Origin: [Actinomadura] parvosata subsp. kistnae
GTDB lineage: Bacteria > Actinomycetota > Actinomycetes > Streptosporangiales > Streptosporangiaceae
Length of the DNA: 64,000 nt
Assembly: GCF_900323885.1 (NCBI RefSeq)
Contig: NZ_OOHJ01000015.1
Span: 62,001 to 126,000, forward strand
Direction of reading: 5' to 3'
Each line of letters opens with the position of its first letter. Within the stretch, counting starts at the first letter, position 1. Shown here one piece after another: positions 56,284-64,000 of this stretch. Both the position numbers and the translations under genes were made by a program. The notes beneath the pieces were generated by a model that saw nothing but the letters and a program-made list of their open reading frames with translations, was not told where the DNA came from and did no database searches.

Positions 56284-57911
56284 CTACGCAGCCGATGTGC
56301 GGGCGTGCGAGCGGTTTGTCTGGATCGCGAGCCGGTCGAGGTAGAGGAGCTGCGCGGCCACGAGAGCGGCCAGCGCGACGGCGACCACGACCAGCGGCGT
56401 GGCGGCGCCCAGGTCGGGCGCGGTCCCGTCGTAGCCGCTGAGCTGCTGCACCTGCGCGACCGGCGCGGTGAACATGCCCGGCTTCTGGATGACCAGCAGC
56501 GGCCAGAGCAGGTCGTGGGCGTTCACGAGGGTGACGGCGCCGGCCAGGATGCCCGCCATGGGCAGGGACGGCAGGAACACGCCGCCGAAGAAGTCGCCGT
56601 CCGCCCGTTCGGCCAGGCCCTTGCACAGGAGCGTGAGCACCAACAGCGCCGGGACGCTCACCAGCAGCGGCGGGATGAGCGCGGGGAAGGAGTCGATGAG
56701 GCCGAGGTTGTGGACGTTCTGCCAGTTCGCGACGGTCAGCGGGCCGGCGCCGACGAACAGCCAGGGGGCGAACGGCAGCAGCAGCCACTCGCTGGCGCGG
56801 CCGAGCGGGCGCAGGCCGCCGATGCCGAGCGCCGCCAGGTAGGCCACGCCGACCGACACGACCGCTCCGGTGATCGCGGGCGCCCAGGTGGTGAGCTGGG
56901 TGGTGAAGCTCCCGGCGGGGGTGGAGGGGGGTGAGGCGAGCACGCCGTCCATCCAGGGCCAGGCGAGGACGAGGGCGATCGCGATGACGACCACGAGCGC
57001 CCCGACGCTGGCCGCCACCCTCCCGGGGGCGGGCGCGGGGCCGATGAGGTTCCGTCGGGCATCGGGGACGGGGTGCGGGGCGTCAGGGTGATGCGCAGGC
57101 GCGCCGTCACCGCGACGACCGTGGCGACGATCCCCAGCACGCCGAGGATCACCCCCGTGAGGGCCGCCACGGACGCCCCAGGCCCGAACTGGGCCTGCCG
57201 GAAGGCGAAGTCGTACTGCAGCCCCGCCAGCGTCTCTGTGGCCCGCTGAGGGCCTCCCTTGGTGAGCACCAGGCCGAGCGAGAACGTCTGGAGCCCCACG
57301 GCGACCACGGCGAGCGCGACGAGCACCCCGACGACCAGCGTCGCGGGCCCGGGCGTGCCTCCGCGCAGGGCGGGCAGGAACGCGATCACGGCCAGCGCGC
57401 ACACCACCCCGAACGTGCCGGCCGCGACGATCAGCCGCATCGTCCCCGGGGCGGTGCCGGGCTCGGTCAGCCCTTCGGCCAGCGTGGCCAGGCCCGACGC
57501 GTTCGGCATGAGGCCGCGCAGCCAGGCGCCGGCGACCGCCACCGGCGAGAAGACGACGACGGCGAGGGAGAGCGCGATCCGGCCCGCGCGGCGCGGCCAC
57601 GTGCCCGCCCGGTCCAGCGCCAGCGCGAGCAGCGGCCCCACCACCACGGCCACCAGCAGCGGGATCACAGTGAGCGAGAGCGTGAACCCGAGCGCCTGCC
57701 AGAACCCGCTGTCGCCCAGCAGCTTGCCGTAGTTCGCCATCCCCACGTAGGTGCTCTCCCGCAGGACGCCGCCGCTCTGGAAGCTGAGCCAGATCGTCTG
57801 GGCGGTCGGCAGCACCAGGGTGATGAGCGCGCCGAGCAGCGCGGGCACGGCCAGGAGCCAGCCGAGGGCGGGCGGGACGACGAAAGCCTGAGGAGGGGTG
57901 GGGGAAGTCAC
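56284..57911 (-). pseudogene. Orphan 12-TM ABC-permease-like membrane protein, frameshifted as written
   Basis: From GTG 57911 the product begins TSPTPPQAFVVPPALGWL and reads a MalF-like six-helix half. Near 57052 homology leaves this frame, and the next frame continues with NLIGPAPAPGRVAASVGALV through a second six-helix half to the stop at 56284. One extra C would give GDGNLIGPAP-type continuity and a fused 542-residue, 12-helix permease. Neither half has a clean EAA loop, and no ATPase or binding protein is nearby, so transport activity is doubtful. Two separate permease genes is a less likely reading because the second half has no good start. Confidence 0.65.
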
Positions 57912-58080
57912 GTCGCCAGACCCTACGCTGCCCCGGCCCCTCGCGCACGCCACGAAACGCGTTGCGCGGAAGTGGCCGTCATATGCCCGGATGTGCGGCG
58001 ATGCCGGGATGAGCACCTTCACTACGGGCATGAGCGCCCTTCACAGAGGGCGAGCACGACCACAGAGGCGAGCACGACGG
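57912..58080. other. Intergenic region with short direct repeat
   Basis: Holds the permease promoter region and, at 58038-58076, two near-copies of CACAGAG(G)GCGAGCACGAC in tandem before the yebC terminator. No gene seen. Confidence 0.45.
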
Positions 58081-58104
58081 AGGGCCCGGCGCCGGCCGGG
58101 CCCT
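58081..58104 (-). terminator. Terminator after yebC
   Basis: AGGGCCCGGC-GCCG-GCCGGGCCCT, ten-base stem, 25 bases past the yebC stop; T-run weak. Confidence 0.8.
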
Positions 58105-58128
58105 TCGCGTGATCCGCGTCCGTACGGG

Positions 58129-58881
58129 CTAGTCGAGCGCCGCCAGCACCTCGTCGGAGACGTCGAAGTTGGCGAAGACGTTCTGGACGTCGTCGCTGTC
58201 CTCCAGCGCGTCGATGAGGCGGAACACCTTCTTGGCGCCCTCCTCGTCGAGCGGCACGCTCATCGTCGGCAGGAAGCTGGACTCCGCCGAGTCGTAGTCG
58301 ATGCCGGCGTCCTGCAGCGCCTTGCGCACCGGCACCAGGTCGCCGGCCTCGGAGACGACCTCGAAGGTGTCGCCCAGGTCGTTGACCTCCTCGGCGCCCG
58401 CGTCGAGCACGGCCATCAGCACGGTGTCCTCGTCGAGCCCGTCGGTCTTGGGCACGATCACGACGCCCTTGCGGTTGAACATGTACGAGACGGACCCGGG
58501 GTCGGCCAGCGAGCCGCCGTTGCGGGTGAGGGCGACGCGCACCTCGGAGGCGGCGCGGTTGCGGTTGTCGGTCAGGCACTCGATGAGCACCGCGACACCG
58601 CCGGGCGCGTAACCCTCGTACATGATCGTCTGCCAGTCGGCGCCGCCCGCCTCCAGGCCACCGCCACGCTTGCGCGCCCGCTCGATGTTGTCGTTGGGCA
58701 CGGAGTTCTTCTTCGCCTTGAAGATGGCGTCGAAGAGGGTGGGGTTGGCGTCCGGGTCAGGGCCACCGGTCCGGGCCGCCACTTCGATGTTCTTGATGAG
58801 CTTGGCGAACAGCTTGCCGCGCTTGGCGTCGAGCGCGGCCTTCTTGTGCTTCGTCGTCGCCCATTTGGAGTGGCCGGACAT
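58129..58881 (-). CDS. YebC/PmpR-family translation or transcription factor
   Basis: 250 residues, full length. [36 protein letters not shown] [36 protein letters not shown], and acidic C-terminal domain. YebC members help ribosomes through polyproline or act as DNA-binding regulators in some bacteria. Position downstream of pdxT and upstream of ruvC is ancestral in actinobacteria, though two genes now intervene before ruvC. Confidence 0.96.
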   Translation of the reverse strand: MSGHSKWATTKHKKAALDAKRGKLFAKLIKNIEVAARTGGPDPDANPTLFDAIFKAKKNSVPNDNIERARKRGGGLEAGGADWQTIMYEGYAPGGVAVLIECLTDNRNRAASEVRVALTRNGGSLADPGSVSYMFNRKGVVIVPKTDGLDEDTVLMAVLDAGAEEVNDLGDTFEVVSEAGDLVPVRKALQDAGIDYDSAESSFLPTMSVPLDEEGAKKVFRLIDALEDSDDVQNVFANFDVSDEVLAALD

Positions 58882-58884
58882 TAC

Positions 58885-59463
58885 CTAGAGCTCCCTCACC
58901 ATGTCTACGAAGTAACGGTGCACGCGTACGTCCCCGGTGAGCTCGGGATGGAACGACGTAGCGAGCAACGGCCCTTGACGGACCGCGACGATCCTATCCC
59001 CAGGCTCGCACCTGCCCAGCACTTCGACGTCCGCGCCGATGGATTCGACCCAGGGAGCCCGGATGAAGACCGCGTGCACCCGCTCCCCCGCGAAGTCGAG
59101 ATCCGACTCGAAGGAGTCGACCTGGCGGCCGAACGCGTTGCGCCTGACCACCATGTCGATGCCGCCGATGGTCTGCTGCCCGGCGATGCCGTCCTCGATC
59201 CGGTCGGCCAGCATGATCATGCCGGCGCACGAGCCGTAGGCGGGCATGCCCTCCTTGACGCGCAGGCGCAGCGGCTGCAGCATGTCGAAGGTCTCGGCGA
59301 GCTTCCACATCGTGGTCGACTCGCCGCCGGGGATGACCAGGGCGTCGACCGCGTCCAGCTCGGCGGGGCGGCGTACGGCGGTGGCCGTGGCGCCTGCCTC
59401 CTGGAGCATGCGCACATGCTCGCGCACGTCTCCTTGAAGGGCGAGCACACCGATCGCGGGCAC
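58885..59463 (-). CDS. pdxT: Pyridoxal 5'-phosphate synthase glutaminase subunit PdxT
   Basis: Supplies ammonia to PdxS for PLP synthesis. 192 residues from GTG 59463 (AGGA upstream). Triad: Cys79 in PAYGSCAGM, His172 and Glu174 in SFHPELTGD; substrate motif [12 protein letters not shown]. PdxS is not in the window, although it is usually the gene just upstream; here an endonuclease/phosphatase-family gene takes that place. Confidence 0.96.
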   Translation of the reverse strand: MPAIGVLALQGDVREHVRMLQEAGATATAVRRPAELDAVDALVIPGGESTTMWKLAETFDMLQPLRLRVKEGMPAYGSCAGMIMLADRIEDGIAGQQTIGGIDMVVRRNAFGRQVDSFESDLDFAGERVHAVFIRAPWVESIGADVEVLGRCEPGDRIVAVRQGPLLATSFHPELTGDVRVHRYFVDMVREL

Positions 59464-59574
59464 AGTCGATCCTTTCGTCCGGGTGTACGGGTTCCGAACA
59501 TTCAACACCAGGAGGGCCGGACATCTTCCGGCCGGGGGACCGTCTCCGGGCGGAACGCCGCAGGCGGTGCACGC

Positions 59575-60462
59575 CTACAGGGCCATCTCGGCGTGGACGG
59601 GTTTGTGGTCCGACAGGGTGACGCCGCGGTCCACGTGGCAGCGCCGCACGCTGCCCTTGGGGGCGAAGAGGTAGTCGAGCTTCTTGCCCTCCCTGGTCCA
59701 GCCTCCGGTACGCCGCGCGCCCCGCTGGCCACACTCCTCGTACACGCGGTAGAAGGGGGCCACGGCGCGGCGGCCGGCGGCGCCGCCGTACCCGCTGTCG
59801 GGGGGTGAGACGTTGAGGTCGCCGCCGACGACGCTGCGGTAGCCCGGTTCGGCGGAGATCTCCAGCAGGCGTTCGAGCTGTTTGGTCCGGTACGGGGCGC
59901 CCGGCTGCCGGTCGTCGTAGGACGTGCCCGCGGACAGATGGGTGCCGCAGGCGCGGACCTTCCTGGCGGGCAGGTTCGCGCAGACGGCGGCGCGCCTGAC
60001 GTACCAGGGCGGGGCGGGCAGCTCGTGGACCTCGAAGGCGACCCGCTCGCCCGCCACCGCGACCGCGACGCTCTGCGCGCCGCGCGGGCGGCCGAGCAGG
60101 TCGGGGTGGCAGGCGTACGGCTTGCCGTCGTGCGTGGTCAGGCCCCAGGAGGCGATCGACCAGGGCCTGCCCGTGTGCTGTTCGAGCCAGAGCTCCAGGG
60201 TGCCCGCCGCGCCCGTGCAGAACTCCTGGAGGAAGAGCACGTCGGTGCGGCGGGTGAGTGCCTGCCTGCCGATCTGCTCGGCCAGCTCGGCGGGGCCGGC
60301 CCGGTAGAGGCGGCACGCGGAGTTGGTGCCGGCGCAGACGTTCCAGGTCATCACGGACAGGGTCGCCCTCGCGGCCGGGTGCGGCTGCTGCGGTGCGGGC
60401 AGCATGCTCAGGCTCGCCAGGAGCAGCAGGACATGTCCCCACATGGTGGGACATGTTGTCAC
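59575..60462 (-). CDS. Secreted endonuclease/exonuclease/phosphatase-family protein
   Basis: 295 residues from GTG 60462 (overlaps the MFS stop, GTGA) or 289 from ATG 60444. N-terminal signal peptide (MWGHVLLLLASLSMLPAPQQP). EEP fold with MTWNVCAG (Asn), VLFLQEF (Glu), ACGTHLSAGT, VVGGDLNVSP (Asp, Asn), KLDYLFA and TLSDHKPVHAEM (Asp-His), so the metal site is complete. Could be an extracellular nuclease or phosphodiesterase. An inverted repeat covers the start region. Confidence 0.9.
   Translation of the reverse strand: MTTCPTMWGHVLLLLASLSMLPAPQQPHPAARATLSVMTWNVCAGTNSACRLYRAGPAELAEQIGRQALTRRTDVLFLQEFCTGAAGTLELWLEQHTGRPWSIASWGLTTHDGKPYACHPDLLGRPRGAQSVAVAVAGERVAFEVHELPAPPWYVRRAAVCANLPARKVRACGTHLSAGTSYDDRQPGAPYRTKQLERLLEISAEPGYRSVVGGDLNVSPPDSGYGGAAGRRAVAPFYRVYEECGQRGARRTGGWTREGKKLDYLFAPKGSVRRCHVDRGVTLSDHKPVHAEMAL
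60431..60456 (-). promoter_or_regulatory. Inverted repeat over the EEP gene start
   Basis: ACATGTCCC (60431-60439) and GGGACATGT (60448-60456) form a nine-base dyad that spans the second possible start codon (60444). In the mRNA it would hide that ATG, so it may tune translation coupled to the MFS gene. Confidence 0.4.
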
Positions 60463-61669
60463 ATGGTGGCTGCTGCCTGGGCGGTGTCGTGCACGACGTG
60501 ATCCGCGTCAACGCGCGACAGGCTGCGCAGGTGGTGACGGCGGGCGTACAGGATGATCATGCCGACCGCGCAGCAGAGCGCCCCCAGCACGTACGGCACC
60601 GCCACCCCCACCTCCTCGCCCAGCTTCGTCGCGACGAACGGAGCCAGCGCGCCGCCCATCCAGCGCACGAAGTTGTAGCCCGCCGAGGCGACCGGCCGGG
60701 GAGCGTCGGAGACCTCCATGGCCGACTCGGTGAACACCGTGTTGTTCAGGCCGATCGGGATGCCGGACAGGATCGTGAACACGATGATCCCCGCGTGCCC
60801 CGACAGCGCGATGCCGATCTGGAAGACGGCCAGCAGGGCCAGCGCCAGGTGCAGCACGTTCACCGAGCCGATCCTGCGCTGCAGCGGCGGCGCCGCGAAC
60901 ACCGACGACAGCGCCACGCAGACGCCCCAGCCGAAGAAGACGGCGCCGATGCCGTACGCGGACATGCCGAGGATGAACGGCGTGAACGCCAGCACCGTGA
61001 AGAACGCGAAGTTGTAGAACAGCGCCGTGAACGCCGTCGTGGACAGGCCCCGTGCGCCAGCGCCCTGATGGGGGCGCTCAGGCGGGTCTTCCGCGCCGGC
61101 TTCGGCGTGGCCCTGAGCATCGTGGCGATCAGCACGAAGCCGACGGCCATGAGCGTGGCGGTGCCGAAGAACGGGGCCCGCCAGTTCCAGTCACCCAGCA
61201 GCGCGCCCACCAGCGGGCCCAGGGAGATGCCGAGGCCGAGCGCGGCCTCGTACAGGATGATCGCCGACTCCGCGCCCCCGCTGGCCGCACCCACGATCAC
61301 GGCCAGGGCGGTGGCCACGAACAACGCGTTCCCCAGCCCCCAGCCCGCGCGGAACCCGACGAGCTCCGCGACGCTGCCGGACGTGCCGGCCAGCGCCGCG
61401 AACACGACGACCAGCACCAGCCCCATCAGGAGCGTGCGCTTGCCGCCGATCCGGCTCGACACCCAGCCGGTGATCAGCATGGCCACGGCGGTGACCAGGA
61501 AATAGCTGGTGAACAGCAGGGAGACCTGACTGGGGGTGGCCTTCAGACCCTGGGCGATGGACGGGAGGATGGGATCGACCAGCCCGATGCCCATGAAGGC
61601 CACGACCGCGGCGAACGCGGTGGCCCAGACGGACACGGGCTGGCGGAGGATTCCGCCGCCGGTTTGCAT
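60459..61669 (-). pseudogene. MFS drug-efflux-type transporter, frameshifted as written
   Basis: From ATG 61669 the sequence reads a 12-TM major-facilitator transporter: MGIGLVDPILPSIAQGLKA, GWVSSRIGGKRTLL, GLGISLGPLVGALLGDW. At 61048-61051 (CCCC) the frame switches; the next frame continues GLSTTAFTALFYNFAFF, GFLLGMSAYGIGAVFFGW-like TPFILGMSAYGIGAVFF and ends at 60459. One added C gives an intact ~403-residue protein. It follows the MarR gene by 27 bases on the same strand, the classic MarR-exporter pair. Confidence 0.88.
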
Positions 61670-61695
61670 GTTGCTCCTTCTCCTACAGGCTCTCT

Positions 61696-62118
61696 TTATG
61701 AGCGGCCGAGCTTCGCCAGCACGGGCAGGGCGGCCGCGAGCGTGGCGCGCTCGTCCTCGGTGAGCGCCTCCAGCTCACGCGTGAGATGGGCGACCCTGGC
61801 CTGCCGTACGGCCCGCAGCCGGTCACGGCCCTCGACGGTGAGCTCGACCGTCCTGACGCGCGCGTCGGCCGGATCCGAGCCCCGCGCCACCAGGCCCGCG
61901 TCCTCCAGGCGGTTGATCTGGACGGTCATGGTGGGCAGCTGCACGGCATGCTCCTCCGCCAGCTCCGTCATCCGCCGCGGCCCCGCCTCCAGCGAGCCCA
62001 GGACGCCGTACTGCTGGCTGGTGACGGGCTGGCCGGCGACGGTGCGCCTGAGCAGGAGGACCAGGTGCCTGAGCACCGCCGAGACCTGCTCGGCCAGGTG
62101 GGTGGGATCGTCCCTCAT
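61696..62118 (-). CDS. MarR-family transcriptional regulator
   Basis: 140 residues from ATG 62118. Winged helix: VTSQQYGVLGSLEAGP, MTELAEEHAVQLPTMTVQINRLEDAGLVAR recognition helix and DARVRTVELTVEGRDRL wing, with helical dimerisation ends. Two tandem palindromes sit just before its start (62121-62147), so it likely represses itself and the downstream exporter until a toxic ligand binds. Confidence 0.95.
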   Translation of the reverse strand: MRDDPTHLAEQVSAVLRHLVLLLRRTVAGQPVTSQQYGVLGSLEAGPRRMTELAEEHAVQLPTMTVQINRLEDAGLVARGSDPADARVRTVELTVEGRDRLRAVRQARVAHLTRELEALTEDERATLAAALPVLAKLGRS

Positions 62119-62120
62119 AC

Positions 62121-62147
62121 TTAGCCCAACTAACTTAGCCTGACTAA
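62121..62147 (-). promoter_or_regulatory. Twin MarR operators TTAG-N5-CTAA
   Basis: Palindromes at 62121-62133 and 62135-62147 have the same TTAG/CTAA half-sites and a 14-base phase, immediately upstream of the marR ATG. They are AT-rich islands in G+C-rich DNA. Confidence 0.75.
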
Positions 62148-62299
62148 TATTCCCCTCTTGCCGAAGCACGGAAGCCTGCGCCACCGACGCGACGGGCCGG
62201 CAATCGACCACACAGGAGAAGGGGCGCGGGAGGAGGCCGGGCGCCTGGGACAGGGCGCTGCGGGACGCGGCACGGGGCGCAGCGGGCATGAGGGCGAGC

Positions 62300-62412
62300 A
62301 CGCAGAGCGGGGCGCAGGGCGGAGGGTGCAGCGCGGGGCGCGGGGCACAGGGCGCGGGGCGCGGGGCGCGGGGAAGCGTGGGCACGCACAGGAGGTGAGG
62401 CGTGCCCACGCT
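62300..62412. repeat. G-rich GGGGCGC-type short repeats with a 13-bp hairpin
   Basis: The segment to about 62375 is built of GGGGCGC/GGGCGCA units. It ends in a perfect inverted repeat AGCGTGGGCACGC (62375-62387) and GCGTGCCCACGCT (62400-62412), probably the terminator of the minus-strand phosphatase gene, whose stop is 83 bases away. The rest of the marR-phosphatase gap (62148-62494) holds no gene I can support. Confidence 0.7.
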
Positions 62413-62494
62413 GGTCCGCCCTCCGCGAGCAGCCGAAATGCGGAGGAAAGGCGGAAGGAGAGGCGGAAGGAAAGGCGGACGAACCGGACGCCCC

Positions 62495-64000
62495 CTACGG
62501 CCGCTCGGTCTCCAGCCGCACCGTCTCCTCCACGGTCATGGCCCCCCGGCTGCGCAACGTCGGGTCCAACGGCCTCAGGTACGTCTGCTGCACCCCCGGC
62601 ACCCGATCTTCGATGACGAACGTGGCCCGGGTGTAGACCGATCCCCCAGGCGTCTGCACCTGGGGCACGACCTTGAAGTCGGCCGACATCTGCGAGCGCT
62701 CGATCTTCGTCAGCACGTATCCCCGCTGGTTGTTGTAGAACTTCAGGTGCGGGTTGATGGCCAGGAACGGGTGGGATGCCGGGTCGGAGTCGGCGCCGTT
62801 GCCGCCGGTGGAGATCGACGTGGCGACCAGTTCGGAGCCGACGGTGGGCCCGGTGGGGTCGTCGTAGTCGAGTTTGAGGTCGCTGGCCCAGTGGGCGTGG
62901 ACGTCGCCGGTGAGGACGACGGGGTTGCGGACCTGCGCGTCGATCCAGCCTTGGGTGATGCGGCGGCGGGAGGCGACGTAGCCGTCCCAGGCGTCCTGGG
63001 AGGTGACCTTGGCGGGGCCTTCGTTGTTGTCGCGCTGGGCGAAGAAGACCTGCTGGCCGAGGATGTCCCATTGGGCGCGGGAGTGGCGGAAGCCGTGCAG
63101 GAGCCATTCCTCCTGGGCGGCGCCGGTGATGGAGCGGGCGGGGTCGACGGCGGCGGGGCAGTCGCGGTAGCCGTCGCCGCAACCCTGGTCGTCGCGGTAC
63201 TGGCGGGTGTCGAGCATGTGGAAGGTGGCCAGGCGGCCCCAGCGGATGCGCCGGTAGAGCTGCATGTCGATGCCGCGCGGGATGGAGGTGCGGCGCAGCG
63301 GCATGTTCTCGTAGTAGGCGCGGAAGGCGGCCTCGCGCCTGCTGAGGAAGTTCGGCTGGGGGATCTCCGGCTTTTCGGGCACCTCGTCGGCCCAGTTGTT
63401 GTCGAGCTCGTGGTCGTCCCACACGACGAGCCAGGGGGCGGCGGCGTGCGCGGCCTGGAGGTCGGGGTCGGCCTTGTACTGGGCGTGGCGCTGGCGGTAG
63501 TTGGCGAGGGTCTCGGTCTCGGGGCCTTCGTGGTGGCGGACGTTGCCGCCGGGGATGGTGTAGCTGTTCTTGGTGTATTCGTACTGGTAGTCGCCGAGGT
63601 GCAGCACGAGGTCGGGGTGCTCTTCGGCCAGGCGGCGGTACGAGGTGAAGTAGCCGTGCTCGTACTGGGCGCAGGAGACGAAGGCCATGGCGAGGGCGCC
63701 GCCGTAGGAGAGGGGGTGCGGCGCGGTGCGGGCGCGGCCGAGCGGCGAGACGTACGGGCCGACGCGGAAGCGGTACCAGTATTCGCGGTCGGAGCCGAGC
63801 CCCTGCACCTCGACGTGGACGCTGTGTCCCCATTCGGGGGCGGCGACGGTGGCGCCGGCGCGCACGACGCGGCGGGCGCGTTCGTCGGCGTAGATCTGCC
63901 ACTGCACGGTGAAGGGCCGCTGCGGCATGCCGCCGAAGCCGTCCTCGGCGAGGGGCTGCTGGGCCAGTCTGGTCCAGATGACGAAGCCCTCGCTGTCGGG
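62495..64000 (-). CDS. PhoD-like alkaline phosphatase (5' end outside window)
   Basis: Secreted Ca2+/Fe3+-dependent phosphatase or phosphodiesterase. The frame is open to base 64000, with SEGFVIWTRLAQQPL just inside the edge, so at least the Tat signal is missing. PhoD motifs: FVSCAQYEHGYF, LHLGDYQYEY (metal Asp), VVWDDHELDNNWA, FHMLDTRQYRDDQ, WDILGQQVFFAQRDN and TGDVHAHWA. Coding and third-position composition match the genome. Likely part of phosphate acquisition; no regulator visible. Confidence 0.94.
   Translation of the reverse strand, partial: PDSEGFVIWTRLAQQPLAEDGFGGMPQRPFTVQWQIYADERARRVVRAGATVAAPEWGHSVHVEVQGLGSDREYWYRFRVGPYVSPLGRARTAPHPLSYGGALAMAFVSCAQYEHGYFTSYRRLAEEHPDLVLHLGDYQYEYTKNSYTIPGGNVRHHEGPETETLANYRQRHAQYKADPDLQAAHAAAPWLVVWDDHELDNNWADEVPEKPEIPQPNFLSRREAAFRAYYENMPLRRTSIPRGIDMQLYRRIRWGRLATFHMLDTRQYRDDQGCGDGYRDCPAAVDPARSITGAAQEEWLLHGFRHSRAQWDILGQQVFFAQRDNNEGPAKVTSQDAWDGYVASRRRITQGWIDAQVRNPVVLTGDVHAHWASDLKLDYDDPTGPTVGSELVATSISTGGNGADSDPASHPFLAINPHLKFYNNQRGYVLTKIERSQMSADFKVVPQVQTPGGSVYTRATFVIEDRVPGVQQTYLRPLDPTLRSRGAMTVEETVRLETERP

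Overview
The window is about 70% G+C DNA with actinobacterial gene content and order: infC-rpmI-rplT-SpoU methylase-sensor kinase-pheST, ruvX-alaS, hisS-aspS, and pdxT-yebC-ruvCAB-yajC-secDF-apt-relA. Family mix and codon use suggest a filamentous actinomycete, most likely Streptosporangiaceae (Nonomuraea-like). That placement is an inference from gene content, not from a marker gene.

Left part (1-16.7 kb) is accessory. A glycan module comes first: GH38 alpha-mannosidase (cut by the window edge), a divergent ROK repressor, and a lipoprotein/two-permease sugar importer behind a palindromic operator. A patch of IS debris and one low-G+C gene of unknown function follow. Next are a secreted GH10-FN3-CBM2 xylanase, an acyl-CoA ligase, small membrane and SnoaL-like proteins, an MFS transporter, a metallophosphoesterase and a Uma2-type nuclease gene.

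Middle part (16.7-47.6 kb) is mostly housekeeping on the minus strand: pheST, an orphan kinase, an RNA methylase, rplT/rpmI/infC with an AUC start and a leader attenuator, a Phd/VapC-type module, aroE, two tandem mltG genes, ruvX, alaS, DUF948, MpaB-like oxygenase, a cyclase-fold protein, rarA, a DUF2231 protein, aspS, hisS, a glyoxalase-II-like hydrolase, relA and apt. Plus-strand genes among these are two membrane-anchored cyclophilins, a DUF349 protein and an unusual nucleotidyltransferase-cupin fusion.

Right part (47.6-64 kb) holds secFD-yajC, ruvB, ruvA and ruvC, with the ruv genes pushed apart by degenerate tandem repeats. An Eis-like acetyltransferase and an orphan 12-TM permease follow, then yebC, pdxT, an EEP-family phosphatase/nuclease, a MarR-controlled MFS exporter, and a PhoD phosphatase running off the right edge.

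Two features recur across the window. First, five genes (Uma2, pheT, vapC, a permease, an MFS exporter) are each broken by what looks like loss of a single C/G. Because pheT is essential, some or all of these are probably sequence errors. Second, short tandem repeats are frequent at gene ends and inside genes, several with periods of 12, 15 or 33 bp, which preserve reading frame. I found no tRNA, rRNA, CRISPR array, prophage or biosynthetic cluster.
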